From positions 1 to 11,864 of the forward strand of contig DYJG01000032.1 of NCBI GenBank assembly GCA_020723225.1: DNA of 11,864 nt. Direction: 5' to 3'. This DNA comes from Desulfobacca acetoxidans (lineage in GTDB: Bacteria > Desulfobacterota > Desulfobaccia > Desulfobaccales > 0-14-0-80-60-11). Shown here piece by piece: positions 1-6,620 of the stretch; position 1 is the stretch's first letter, and the number at the start of each line of letters is the position of its first letter. Made by a program: the position numbers and the translations under genes. The notes under the pieces are model-generated. The model was not told where the DNA came from. It ran no database searches and saw nothing but the letters and a program-made list of their open reading frames with translations.

Positions 1-1056
1 ACCCTGGGGAATCCGGACCTGGAGCCCCCGGCTGAATTCAAGAAGGAACTGCTGGCCGCGGTCCAGGACCCCCGGCCCGGCCTGCACAGCTACATGGCCA
101 ACGCCGGGCTGGTTCCCACTCGCCAAGCCGTCGCCCGCCATTTGAGCAAAACCCACCATCTGGATTTTAAGACCGAAGACATCGTTCTCACCTGCGGCGC
201 GGGGGGGGCCATCAATATCATTCTCAAGGCCCTGCTGGACCCCGGCGACGAAGTGGTGGTCCTGGCTCCCTTCTTTCCGGAGTACTTCTTCTATGCGGAC
301 AACCATGGGGGCGTGGCCCGAGTGGTGGAGACGGACGAACACTTTCAGTTGGATCTGAACCGTCTGGAGCAGGCCCTGGGTCCCCGGACCCGGGTGGTGA
401 TCATCAATTCTCCCAACAACCCCACGGGCCAGGTCTACGGGGCCGAGGCCCTGAAAGAACTGGGGGTCCTGCTCAGCCACCACGCCGGCCGGCGCGGTGC
501 TCCCGTCTATCTGCTGGCGGATGAGCCGTACCGCCGCCTGGTTTACGACGGCCTGAGCCTGCCTTCCATCTTCGCGGCCTACCCCAACACCCTGCTGGCC
601 ACTTCCTTTTCCAAGGACCTCTCCATTCCCGGGGAGCGCCTGGGCTACGCGGCGGTGAGCCCCCGGGATCCGGACCGGGCGGAGCTGGCCGGAGGCATGG
701 TCCTGGCCAATCGCATCCTGGGGTATGTCAACGCCCCGGCCCTGATGCAGCGGGTGGCGGCGAATCTCTTGGAGGTGTCGGTGGACGTGGGTTATTACGC
801 CCGGCGCCGGGACCTGTTCTGCGAGGTCCTGGAGCAGGCGGGCTACGAGTTCGTCAAGCCCAGGGGCGCGTTTTACTTCTTCCCCCAGGCGCCGGGTGGG
901 GATGATTTGGCCCTGGTGGCCCGGCTGAAGGAGGAAAACATCCTGGCGGTGCCGGGCCGGGGCTTCGGCCGCGCCGGGTATTTCCGCCTGGCCTTCTGCG
1001 TACCCGAGGAGGTGATCCGGCGCTCCGCCCCGGGTTTTGCCCGGGCCCGGGGATGA
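1..1056 (+). CDS. PLP-dependent class I/II aminotransferase, 5' end cut by the window
   Basis: This is the C-terminal ~351 residues of a fold-type I aminotransferase that moves amino groups between an amino acid and a 2-oxo acid in the cytoplasm. The frame is open from base 1 (TLGNPDLEPP...), so the ATG at 94 is internal; the usual family length of 380-400 aa implies about 30-50 residues are missing. Counting from base 1, visible motifs are SPNNPTG (Asn140 region), ADEPY (Asp174, which holds the pyridine nitrogen), SFSKDLSIPGERLGY with the Schiff-base Lys205 and phosphate-binding Arg213, and a C-terminal FRLAF whose Arg329 should bind the substrate carboxylate. All key residues are present, so the enzyme looks functional. 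It resembles aspartate/aromatic-type aminotransferases; the substrate cannot be set from sequence alone. The stop TGA is at 1054. Confidence 0.93.
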   Translation, partial: TLGNPDLEPPAEFKKELLAAVQDPRPGLHSYMANAGLVPTRQAVARHLSKTHHLDFKTEDIVLTCGAGGAINIILKALLDPGDEVVVLAPFFPEYFFYADNHGGVARVVETDEHFQLDLNRLEQALGPRTRVVIINSPNNPTGQVYGAEALKELGVLLSHHAGRRGAPVYLLADEPYRRLVYDGLSLPSIFAAYPNTLLATSFSKDLSIPGERLGYAAVSPRDPDRAELAGGMVLANRILGYVNAPALMQRVAANLLEVSVDVGYYARRRDLFCEVLEQAGYEFVKPRGAFYFFPQAPGGDDLALVARLKEENILAVPGRGFGRAGYFRLAFCVPEEVIRRSAPGFARARG

Positions 1057-1063
1057 AAAAGCC

Positions 1064-1093
1064 GTTTTCGGTTTTCGGTTTTCGGTTTTCGGT
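1064..1093. repeat. Tandem heptamer GTTTTCG, four copies
   Basis: Four perfect head-to-tail copies of GTTTTCG (1064-1091), plus the start of a fifth (GT), begin 7 nt after the aminotransferase stop codon. The 249-bp gap that follows (to 1305) is otherwise AT-rich towards its 3' end, with a T7 run near 1271, and has no gene I can support. The repeat has no inverted symmetry, so it is not a terminator; it looks like a microsatellite produced by slippage. Confidence 0.85.
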
Positions 1094-1305
1094 GAAAAGA
1101 TTGTTGGATCGGTTGCCTTTAAAACCGAACGGAATAAGACCACGGCCGCAGGCGTTCTGCTACTGATGGACGGATAAATTGGACGTTCGGGGACATGGAT
1201 AACGCCTGAAAGATGAGGAGCAATGCCGAATTTATACAAATTTTAGCACTAAGCTACTGAAAATTGGCTATTTTTTTAATGAAAAATTAAGAGCTTGGTA
1301 CTATT

Positions 1306-1632
1306 ATGCACAAATTGTCCAAACGCCAGCCCCTCCCCAAACCGGTGGCGGTCCGTGAAGTCCTTAAGGGCCTGATGAAACCCCTGGACTGGAATAATTT
1401 GGGACAGCGCAGCCGCATCCGCCAGGTGTGGGAGGCGGTGGTACCCCCGGAGATGTTGCCGCACACCCGGCTGCTGGAGGTCCGCCGCCGGGAGCTCCTG
1501 GTGGAGGTGAGCGCCGGCGCCTGGGGCCAGGAGCTGCAATTCCTCGGCCCCAGAATTTTGGGGGAACTGGCCAAAGCCATAGGCCCTGGAATCATTAAAG
1601 ATCTGCGTCTCCGGATCGGATCCGGAAAATAA
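1306..1632 (+). CDS. dciA: DUF721/DciA-family protein (probable replicative helicase loader)
   Basis: This 108-aa protein matches the DUF721 pattern: an N-terminal VLKGLMKPLDW segment, a central WEAVVPPEMLPHTRLLEVRR block, the signature LLVEVSAGAWGQELQFL, and an ending with IIKDLRLRIG. DciA proteins are the ancestral bacterial partners of the replicative helicase DnaB and help load it at the origin in species lacking DnaC or DnaI. That role is family knowledge; here it is inferred from the motif pattern. The start is fixed within 15 nt by an in-frame TAA at 1288, making ATG 1306 the only ATG choice. The ribosome binding site is poor: TAAGAG about 12 nt upstream is the only candidate. It runs in the same direction as the response regulator 53 bp downstream, so co-transcription is possible. 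Confidence 0.82.
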   Translation: MHKLSKRQPLPKPVAVREVLKGLMKPLDWNNLGQRSRIRQVWEAVVPPEMLPHTRLLEVRRRELLVEVSAGAWGQELQFLGPRILGELAKAIGPGIIKDLRLRIGSGK

Positions 1633-1685
1633 GGAGTCAGGGGAAAAAGGGCGCCCCAACCCATCAGCTTCGGGAGCTGTTACGA

Positions 1686-2063
1686 ATGTCGCCGTTAATC
1701 TTGTTGGTTGATGATGATCCGCTGATTCGCTCACTGGGAAAGGAACTTCTGGAACATCTGGGATATGAGGTGGAAGCGGCCGGGAACGGCCGGGAAGCGT
1801 TGGAATCTTATCGCCGCCTGGGAAAGGTTGACCTGGTGATACTTGACTATTACCTGCCCGATCGCGACGGATCCCAGGTTCTCCAAGACTTGCTGGCCTT
1901 GGATCCGGATGTGCGGGTTTTGGTGGCCTCCGGCTTTTTCCCCTCCCGGGAAGCGGACCTGACCAGGGAAATGGGGGCCGCCGGCCTTATCTGTAAGCCC
2001 TATCGCCTGGCGGAGTTGGAGGACCGAATCCGGGAGGTTCTGCAGGTGGAGCCGTTTTCTTAG
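1686..2063 (+). CDS. Single-domain response regulator (CheY-like receiver)
   Basis: A 125-aa stand-alone receiver domain with every phosphotransfer residue in place: the acidic pocket Asp9-Asp10-Asp11 (LLVDDD), the phosphoacceptor Asp54 in VILDYYLPD, Ser82 in VLVASG and Lys104 in the KPY motif. No DNA-binding or enzymatic output domain follows, so it should act by protein-protein contact or as a phosphorelay intermediate. The sequence style (GYEVEAAGNGREALE, KPYRLAELEDRIREVL) is that of receivers attached to hybrid histidine kinases, yet no kinase lies in this window. GGGAG at 1672-1676 is a usable ribosome binding site 9 nt before the ATG. It partly lies in the loop of a small hairpin (CAGCT/AGCTG, 1665-1679). 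The last 77 nt overlap the 3' end of the opposite-strand glycosyltransferase. Confidence 0.93.
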   Translation: MSPLILLVDDDPLIRSLGKELLEHLGYEVEAAGNGREALESYRRLGKVDLVILDYYLPDRDGSQVLQDLLALDPDVRVLVASGFFPSREADLTREMGAAGLICKPYRLAELEDRIREVLQVEPFS

Positions 2064-3600
2064 CCAATTGCGTTTCTTGCCGTTCGAAGCAGAACAGGGC
2101 GGCGCTGGTCCGGGACAGGCAGGCCGCCTCCCGCCACTGGGGTCCCAGGAGTTCTCTGCTAAATTTCCGCATTTCTTCCAGGGAAGGAAAATGAGAGGCT
2201 ATCAGCCAGAGCCGCTGCGGCTGCTTGCCGCGGTCGGCGGGCACCTCCAGTTTCGTTTCCACACAGGACTTACCCCAACAGATCCGCTCCCCGGGACTTT
2301 GAAAATAGTATTTAAAAGGCGCGACCGTAAAATGATAGACATAAATCCAATCCCGGGGCTGGAGCCGGTCTTTAAGGTGGTCCACCAGAGGTTCGATTTC
2401 TTCCCGGTTATGCGCGGGATCGAGGTTTTCTTCAATCAACCCCACAGGATTTATCACCAGCAGCAACAGACCGGTTAGAACCAGTGCCGGGACTCGTTGC
2501 CGTTTTTCCCAAAGCCAGCCTAGAATCGCCACCAAGCCCACAGCCGCCACCAGATAGAGCACAGGCGCGCTGAAGAGCATCAGGCGGTTGCCGTTGTAAT
2601 GGCCCATAAAGGGGTAGCGGTGCAAAGCCGCGGCCGCCAGGGTTACGAGGAGCGGCCCCAGCCAGTAAACCAGGACCCGGCCGCCGCCCCGCCACAGAAG
2701 CGCCAGGATTCCCGCCGCCGCCAGGGGCAGGCCCCAATAGACGCCCGGATAATCAAAGAAGTAGTTGAAATAGCGGTGGAAGGCCGCGGCCAGCCACCAC
2801 AGAAAGGCTCCCGTGCCGGAGAAGTCCGGGAAATCCTGGGCCCAATATGCCAGCAACTTCGGGTCCACCTGGCCCCGAAAGAATAGCAGAAAATATACGG
2901 CGAAAGATGCGGCCCAAACGCCTCCCAAAAGCGCCGCCCGGAACCGCCGCGGCGCAGGCAGGCCGAACCAAAGCGCGGCCAGGGCCACGGGGAGGGTAAA
3001 GACCAGGGCATGGGAGAAACCCAGGCCGAGAATGCCGGCCAAAACCAAGGCCGCCCATCCCCCTCCGCTTTCCCGCAGCCGCAGCCGCTCCACCAGGAAA
3101 AAGATGAGCACCGCGAAAAAGGCGTCCCCGCTGTACTGCTTCAACTCCTTGGCGAAGTAGACCGTGATGGGGGAGAAGGCCACCATGGCCAGGCCCAGGA
3201 GCGCAGCGGGCAGCGGCGTCAACCTCCGGGCCAGGGGCCAGAAAAGGAATAGCGTCCCCAAGCCGAAAAACAGCGAAAGGGAGCGCAGGACGGCTTCGCT
3301 GCCGCCGAAAGCCTTAGCCAGGGCCCAGACTGTGAGCAGATAGAGCGGCGGGGGGGATTCCCCCGCGGCCAGGGCCGCGGCGGGGGTGTCCTGGAGCGCG
3401 GCCAGGGCCACCCAGGCCTCGTCGGTCCAAAGGTCCCGGTCGCCCAGGCCGTAAACCCGGAACAAGACACCCAGCCCGAAGATAAGGACCAGAGTCAAAC
3501 CGGCCCAGGAGGGCCGGAGAGTTATCTTAGACCACAAGCGGCGCAAGGTCGGGAAAACCGCCGATAAAAGGGATGAACATGCCAAGTTCTCTTGTATCAT
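1987..3600 (-). CDS. GT39/ArnT-like polytopic membrane glycosyltransferase
   Basis: A 537-aa integral membrane protein of the GT-C type. After a basic N-terminus, a first transmembrane helix (about residues 33-47) leads to the loop RVYGLGDRDLWTDEAW, whose Asp60-Glu61 matches the catalytic acidic motif of the PMT_2/GT39 family. This is followed by SPPPLYLLTVWALAKAFG and FSPITVYFAKELKQYSGD, both typical of that family, and by about ten further hydrophobic helices, then a soluble C-terminal part. Such enzymes transfer a sugar from a polyprenyl-phosphate donor on the periplasmic side of the inner membrane; the acceptor is unknown. The final ~30 residues (KKTAPPAEPPGFGPPTPPG) are proline-rich and read through the complement of the response-regulator gene, so they look non-conserved. 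ATG 3600 has no Shine-Dalgarno; TTG codons a few residues inside are alternatives. Confidence 0.85.
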   Translation of the reverse strand: MIQENLACSSLLSAVFPTLRRLWSKITLRPSWAGLTLVLIFGLGVLFRVYGLGDRDLWTDEAWVALAALQDTPAAALAAGESPPPLYLLTVWALAKAFGGSEAVLRSLSLFFGLGTLFLFWPLARRLTPLPAALLGLAMVAFSPITVYFAKELKQYSGDAFFAVLIFFLVERLRLRESGGGWAALVLAGILGLGFSHALVFTLPVALAALWFGLPAPRRFRAALLGGVWAASFAVYFLLFFRGQVDPKLLAYWAQDFPDFSGTGAFLWWLAAAFHRYFNYFFDYPGVYWGLPLAAAGILALLWRGGGRVLVYWLGPLLVTLAAAALHRYPFMGHYNGNRLMLFSAPVLYLVAAVGLVAILGWLWEKRQRVPALVLTGLLLLVINPVGLIEENLDPAHNREEIEPLVDHLKDRLQPRDWIYVYHFTVAPFKYYFQSPGERICWGKSCVETKLEVPADRGKQPQRLWLIASHFPSLEEMRKFSRELLGPQWREAACLSRTSAALFCFERQETQLAKKTAPPAEPPGFGPPTPPGDRAYR

Positions 3601-3624
3601 ATGGTAAAATTTTAGACAAGGGAA

Positions 3625-3664
3625 AGAGATTAATTGTTATTCCCGGCGACAACTATTAATCTCT
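3625..3664. promoter_or_regulatory. Palindrome in the divergent promoter region, candidate operator
   Basis: The 70-bp spacer between the divergent glycosyltransferase and ldcA genes contains a 14-bp inverted repeat with one mismatch. The arms are 3625-3638 and 3651-3664, and the outer ten bases AGAGATTAAT / ATTAATCTCT pair perfectly. Arm centres are about 26 bp apart with a 12-nt spacer. Position between divergent starts and lack of a trailing T-run argue for a regulator binding site, not a terminator. TATTAA (3654-3659, +) and TAAAAT (3609-3614, -) are possible -10 elements on either side, but I cannot pair either with a good -35. Confidence 0.5.
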
Positions 3665-3670
3665 AAATCT

Positions 3671-4588
3671 ATGAACGCTTCCACGGAAAAGGGCTTAACC
3701 TGCCTCTGGCCGCCGCCGGTTCGCCCCGGGGACGCGGTGGCGGTGGCCGCGCCGGCCAGTCCGGTCTCCCGGGAGGATTGGGATCGAGGGGTGGCCATTC
3801 TCAGGGATTGGGGCTTCAAGGTGGTGTGCGGTCCCGAGGTCTTTCAGACCCGGGCCTGGGGGGGAGAGGCCGACCGGCGGCTCGCCCGGAGGTTCCTGGA
3901 AATCTGGCGGCAGGCGGAGGTGAAGGCCATCATCGGCGCCCGGGGGGGCTACGGCTCTCTCAAGGTCCTGCCCCACCTGGACCTGGCGGCCCTGGAAGCA
4001 GAGCCCAAGCGCCTGGTGGGTTTCAGCGACCTCACCAACCTTCTCTGGCGCCTGCACCGGGGCCTGGGCCTGGTGACCTTTCACGGCCCCACCGTGTCGC
4101 ATCTGCCGGTCCTCACCCCTGAGGCCCGGGAGAGTTTTTTCTACTGGCTGACAGCCCCGGGGCCGCAGACGGTCACCTTTCCGGGATTAACCGCATTGCT
4201 GCCGGGAACCGGGGAAGGCGTCCTGGCCGGAGGCAATCTCACCACCCTGTGCCATCTCCTGGGCACCCCATATGCTCCACGGTTCCGGGACTATATCCTC
4301 TTTCTGGAGGATCATAACGAAGCCCTGTACCGTCTAGACCGCCTGCTGCACCACCTGCTTCTGGCCGGCGCCCTGGACGGGGTCAAGGGCGTGGTTCTGG
4401 GCGCGTTCACCGGCTGCGGCGGCTCCCAAGAGGACCTTTGGGAAGTCCTGGCCGCGGCCCTAGCGCCTCTACAAGTTCCGGTGCTGGCGGGACTGCCCGT
4501 GGGCCACCAGCCTGACAACCATACCCTGCCCTTGGGGGTGTGGGCCCGGGTGGACAGCGGGGCGGGGAGTCTGACGCTGGCGCCTTGA
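3671..4588 (+). CDS. ldcA: L,D-carboxypeptidase (muramoyltetrapeptide carboxypeptidase), peptidase family S66
   Basis: A 305-aa LdcA homologue of normal length. LdcA removes the terminal D-alanine from murein tetrapeptides, releasing tripeptides for reuse in cytoplasmic peptidoglycan recycling. The N-terminal half has RPGDAVAVAAPASPV, the conserved IIGARGGYGSLKVLPHLD and the nucleophile motif GFSDLT (Ser119). The C-terminal half has LFLEDHNEALYRLDR (Glu213) and LPVGHQPDNHTLPLG (His279). Ser119-Glu213-His279 matches in order and spacing the Ser-Glu-His triad described for Pseudomonas LdcA. No signal peptide is visible, consistent with a cytosolic enzyme. There is no clear Shine-Dalgarno before ATG 3671. 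It is divergent from the GT39-like gene, sharing the palindromic spacer, and has the same direction as the small zinc-ribbon gene, which however appears to have its own promoter. Confidence 0.92.
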   Translation: MNASTEKGLTCLWPPPVRPGDAVAVAAPASPVSREDWDRGVAILRDWGFKVVCGPEVFQTRAWGGEADRRLARRFLEIWRQAEVKAIIGARGGYGSLKVLPHLDLAALEAEPKRLVGFSDLTNLLWRLHRGLGLVTFHGPTVSHLPVLTPEARESFFYWLTAPGPQTVTFPGLTALLPGTGEGVLAGGNLTTLCHLLGTPYAPRFRDYILFLEDHNEALYRLDRLLHHLLLAGALDGVKGVVLGAFTGCGGSQEDLWEVLAAALAPLQVPVLAGLPVGHQPDNHTLPLGVWARVDSGAGSLTLAP

Positions 4589-4614
4589 GTTCTATAAAAA
4601 ATCCGCTCTCAGGA

Positions 4615-4642
4615 TTGACAAGGCTCATTTGCACCTTATTTT
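4615..4642 (+). promoter_or_regulatory. Sigma-70-type promoter for the zinc-ribbon gene
   Basis: A perfect -35 box TTGACA (4615-4620) is followed after 16 bp by TATTTT (4637-4642, four of six matches to the -10 consensus). Transcription would begin near 4650, leaving a leader of about 30 nt that contains the strong ribosome binding site AAGGAGG at 4670-4676, four bases before the ATG at 4681. It lies in the gap after ldcA, so the small gene is probably transcribed independently. Confidence 0.5.
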
Positions 4643-4680
4643 TTGCCTATATCCCAGTTGACTGCTTTTAAGGAGGAGTT

Positions 4681-4917
4681 ATGGCGAAAAAAGTCTACAC
4701 CTGTGCCACCTGCGGGGCCCTGGCGGATGAGCCCGGCCATCTCTGCAATCCTGCGGGCGAGCCCATGACCTGCGCTTATTGCGGAGACAAGGCTGCCCAT
4801 GTCAAACATTACTGCAAAGGCAAACTGGAAGACATCAAGTATGTCTGCGAGCAGTGCGGCCGCCTCTCCACTTCGGCCGACCTGCTGTGCAAACCCACCA
4901 GCGTTCCCAGTTCCTAA
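4681..4917 (+). CDS. Small cysteine-rich protein with three CxxCG zinc-ribbon-like repeats
   Basis: A 78-aa soluble protein built from three repeats of about 24 residues, each with the pattern CxxCG...C and exactly 14 residues between first and last Cys: C8/C11/H20/C22, C31/C34/H43/C45 and C56/C59/C70. The first two carry HxC at the end; the third has Leu68 in place of His (LLC). Each full repeat offers three Cys and one His, the classic set for one zinc ion, so two intact sites and one degenerate site are predicted. I recall similar short proteins in sulfate-reducing Desulfobacterota but know of no assigned function. It has a strong ribosome binding site, a probable own promoter and an adjacent terminator, so it looks like a well-expressed single gene. 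Metal storage, redox sensing or nucleic-acid binding are possible; none is shown. Confidence 0.88.
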   Translation: MAKKVYTCATCGALADEPGHLCNPAGEPMTCAYCGDKAAHVKHYCKGKLEDIKYVCEQCGRLSTSADLLCKPTSVPSS

Positions 4918-4966
4918 AGACGGCGCCGATATCAATCCAAACTTGCAGGCAATCCGGCCTGCAACT

Positions 4967-5003
4967 AAAAGAAGCCAGGGTTTGATTCCTGGCTTCTTTT
5001 TTT
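4967..5003. terminator. Bidirectional rho-independent terminator
   Basis: A perfect 13-bp stem (4967-4979 with 4988-5000, core GAAGCCAGG/CCTGGCTTC) with an 8-nt loop is followed by a run of T to 5003. The stem begins with AAAA, so the minus strand also ends in a short T-run. It sits between the stop of the zinc-ribbon gene (4917) and the stop of the convergent GT2 gene (5013) and can serve both. Confidence 0.88.
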
Positions 5004-5012
5004 GCCCGCACC

Positions 5013-6407
5013 CTACCTCGTCAGCCAGCCCCGGTGGCGGACGGTGACGCAGGCGTATGGGTAAATCCACTGGAGGAGAAAGAAGGCGTAGTAGCTGTAA
5101 ATGATCCCGTAGATGAAGTCCAGGTCCCGCTCCAGCCAGATGTAGTACAGCAGATTGAGGAGCGAAGCCACGGCCACCGCGGTGAGGAATTTAAAGAGCA
5201 TCAAAGGATAGGCGATGATGGAGGCCGCCAACACTCCCAGGAAGAGAAGGGTCAGGGGGTATTCCAGTTGGGAGAGGAAAAACTCGACGATGGGCATCAG
5301 CCGGTATTTCCGGCGGTAACGGGTAAAAAGGTAGCCGAGCTGCACGCATGATTCCCGGACGTTGCCCCGCTCCCAGCGCAGGTACATGCGGCAGACGCCC
5401 AGATAGGTCTCCGGCACCAGGGTGTAGACCACCGCGCTGCGCTGATAATAGGTGTAATACCCGCGCTTGAGGATAAAATTGGTCAAGGCCCGGTCTTCCG
5501 TGTGATAACAGGGCGCGCCCAGGAAGGTCTGCCGCCGCCAGGCCGAGAGAATCGGCGTCAGCGCTTCCCGCCGGTAGGCCGACAGCGAACCGGGGGTGCA
5601 AATTACGGTGCGGTACAGCGACTGGGAGGCCCGGAGATAATCCAGATTGACGAAGCGCACGGCCTGCATCTTGCCCATGAGGCTCTGGTTGCGGTTGAAG
5701 ACCTTGACGTTGCCCGCCACCGCGCCCATCTGGGGGTCCGCCAGCAGCGGGGCCACCAGATGGCCCAGGGCATCCTTTTCCATGACGCTGTCGGAGTCCA
5801 GGGTCACCAGAATTTCCCCCCGGGCCTGGGTGAAGCCGGCGTACAGGGCCTCCTTTTTACCCCGATTGGCCGGGAAGCGGACGGTTTTGAGCAGTTGGGG
5901 GTATCGCTCCTTGGCCCGGGCGATATAGTCCCAGGTGTCGTCCGTGGAGCCGTCATCGATGCAGATTACTTCCAATTTCTCATGGGGATAAACCGCAGCG
6001 GCCACGGATTCCAGGGCCTGCTCCACCATGGCCCCTTCATTGTAGGCCGGGATGACCACGGTCACCGACGGGAGAATGCCCGCCGCCCGGGGATAAGGCC
6101 GGTAGCAGGCCCAGAGCGCGGTGCGCAGCAGCTGAAAGAGCAGCACCACCAAGGCGTAAGCCGCGCCCAGGGCCGGAAGGAACGCGCCGTAGGAGCGGCT
6201 GTTCAAGAGCTGCAGGTAGGCGTCCAGGGAGCCGAAATGGTACGCCCCGGCCAACAGCAGGACCAGGAGGGCGGGGACCAGCAGTTTGAGGCCCCAATCC
6301 AGCAGTTGCATTTTCGGGGAGGGAAGAGCGCCGGACCTTGCCGGGCGGCATTGCGGGGAGAGGCACGAATTAGCGATGTCCATGCTGCCGGGTTTATCCT
6401 CCAGCAT
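5013..6407 (-). CDS. Membrane-bound GT2 family glycosyltransferase (NodC/PgaC/hyaluronan-synthase type)
   Basis: About 464 aa from ATG 6407. Two N-terminal transmembrane segments (roughly residues 40-60 and 76-100) precede a cytosolic GT-A domain with SVTVVIPAYNEG, CIDDGSTDDTW, the metal-binding DSD in VTLDSDSVMEKD, VAGNVKVFNRN, TPGSLSAYRREAL, the catalytic TEDRALT and a YLRWERGN motif that stands where processive synthases have QxxRW. Further hydrophobic helices fill the C-terminus. This layout is that of processive beta-glycan synthases such as NodC, PgaC and hyaluronan synthase, which polymerise a sugar nucleotide and export the chain; the actual polymer is unknown. The start is uncertain: TTG 6410, ATG 6407 and ATG 6311 are in frame without a good Shine-Dalgarno, and 6311, which puts the first helix near the N-terminus, is a serious alternative. 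No polysaccharide operon surrounds it. Confidence 0.87.
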   Translation of the reverse strand: MLEDKPGSMDIANSCLSPQCRPARSGALPSPKMQLLDWGLKLLVPALLVLLLAGAYHFGSLDAYLQLLNSRSYGAFLPALGAAYALVVLLFQLLRTALWACYRPYPRAAGILPSVTVVIPAYNEGAMVEQALESVAAAVYPHEKLEVICIDDGSTDDTWDYIARAKERYPQLLKTVRFPANRGKKEALYAGFTQARGEILVTLDSDSVMEKDALGHLVAPLLADPQMGAVAGNVKVFNRNQSLMGKMQAVRFVNLDYLRASQSLYRTVICTPGSLSAYRREALTPILSAWRRQTFLGAPCYHTEDRALTNFILKRGYYTYYQRSAVVYTLVPETYLGVCRMYLRWERGNVRESCVQLGYLFTRYRRKYRLMPIVEFFLSQLEYPLTLLFLGVLAASIIAYPLMLFKFLTAVAVASLLNLLYYIWLERDLDFIYGIIYSYYAFFLLQWIYPYACVTVRHRGWLTR

Positions 6408-6424
6408 CAATTATTGTCCATAAT

Positions 6425-6453
6425 AACCTAAGGAGATTTCCAGCTCTTGTCAA
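6425..6453 (-). promoter_or_regulatory. Possible promoter for the GT2 gene
   Basis: On the minus strand a perfect TTGACA (6448-6453) is followed after 17 bp by TAGGTT (6425-6430), only three of six matches to the -10 consensus. Transcription would start close to ATG 6407, giving a very short leader for that start and a normal leader for ATG 6311. The weak -10 keeps this tentative. Confidence 0.3.
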
Positions 6454-6522
6454 ACATCCGGCCTGCTGCGGAAACATTGATTGCTGTTGAGTCCTCTTGC
6501 AAGTTTCTTTTCTTCCCGCTTC

Positions 6523-6594
6523 CTTTGCGCTCTCTGCGTCTCTGCGGTTAATGCCGGAAAAGAAATTCACCGCAGAGACGCAGAGGGCGCAGAG
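6523..6594. repeat. Dispersed CTCTGCG-type repeat forming a long inverted repeat
   Basis: Two copies of a CTCTGCGTCTCTGCGGT motif face each other: arms 6527-6548 and 6569-6590 pair over 22 bp with one G-T wobble, around a 20-nt spacer, and pairing continues imperfectly to 6523/6594. Related copies are at 11823-11851 and, degenerate, at 8231-8269. It lies between the stop of the radical SAM gene and the start of the GT2 gene, both on the minus strand. It has no T-run on either side, so it is not a standard terminator, though the transcript would fold strongly. The rest of the 6411-6620 gap holds nothing else I can name apart from the tentative promoter. Confidence 0.85.
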
Positions 6595-6620
6595 ATTCGC
6601 AGAGGGATGATTCTGAATTT

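Noticed and set aside
2068..2478. Plus-strand open frame directly after the response regulator
   Set aside because: It lies fully antisense to the soluble C-terminal part of the GT39-like protein and has no recognisable domain.
3625..3664. Palindrome as a terminator
   Set aside because: The flanking genes diverge, so no transcript should end here, and the AT-rich stem has no T-run after it.
5502..6431. Plus-strand open frame (309 codons) opposite the GT2 gene
   Set aside because: The minus strand carries all GT2 motifs; the plus-strand translation is low-complexity Gly/Gln/Arg.
6523..6594. CRISPR array or terminator reading of the CTCTGCG repeats
   Set aside because: There are no regularly spaced direct repeats with unique spacers, and the stem has no T-run; it fits a dispersed repeat pair better.
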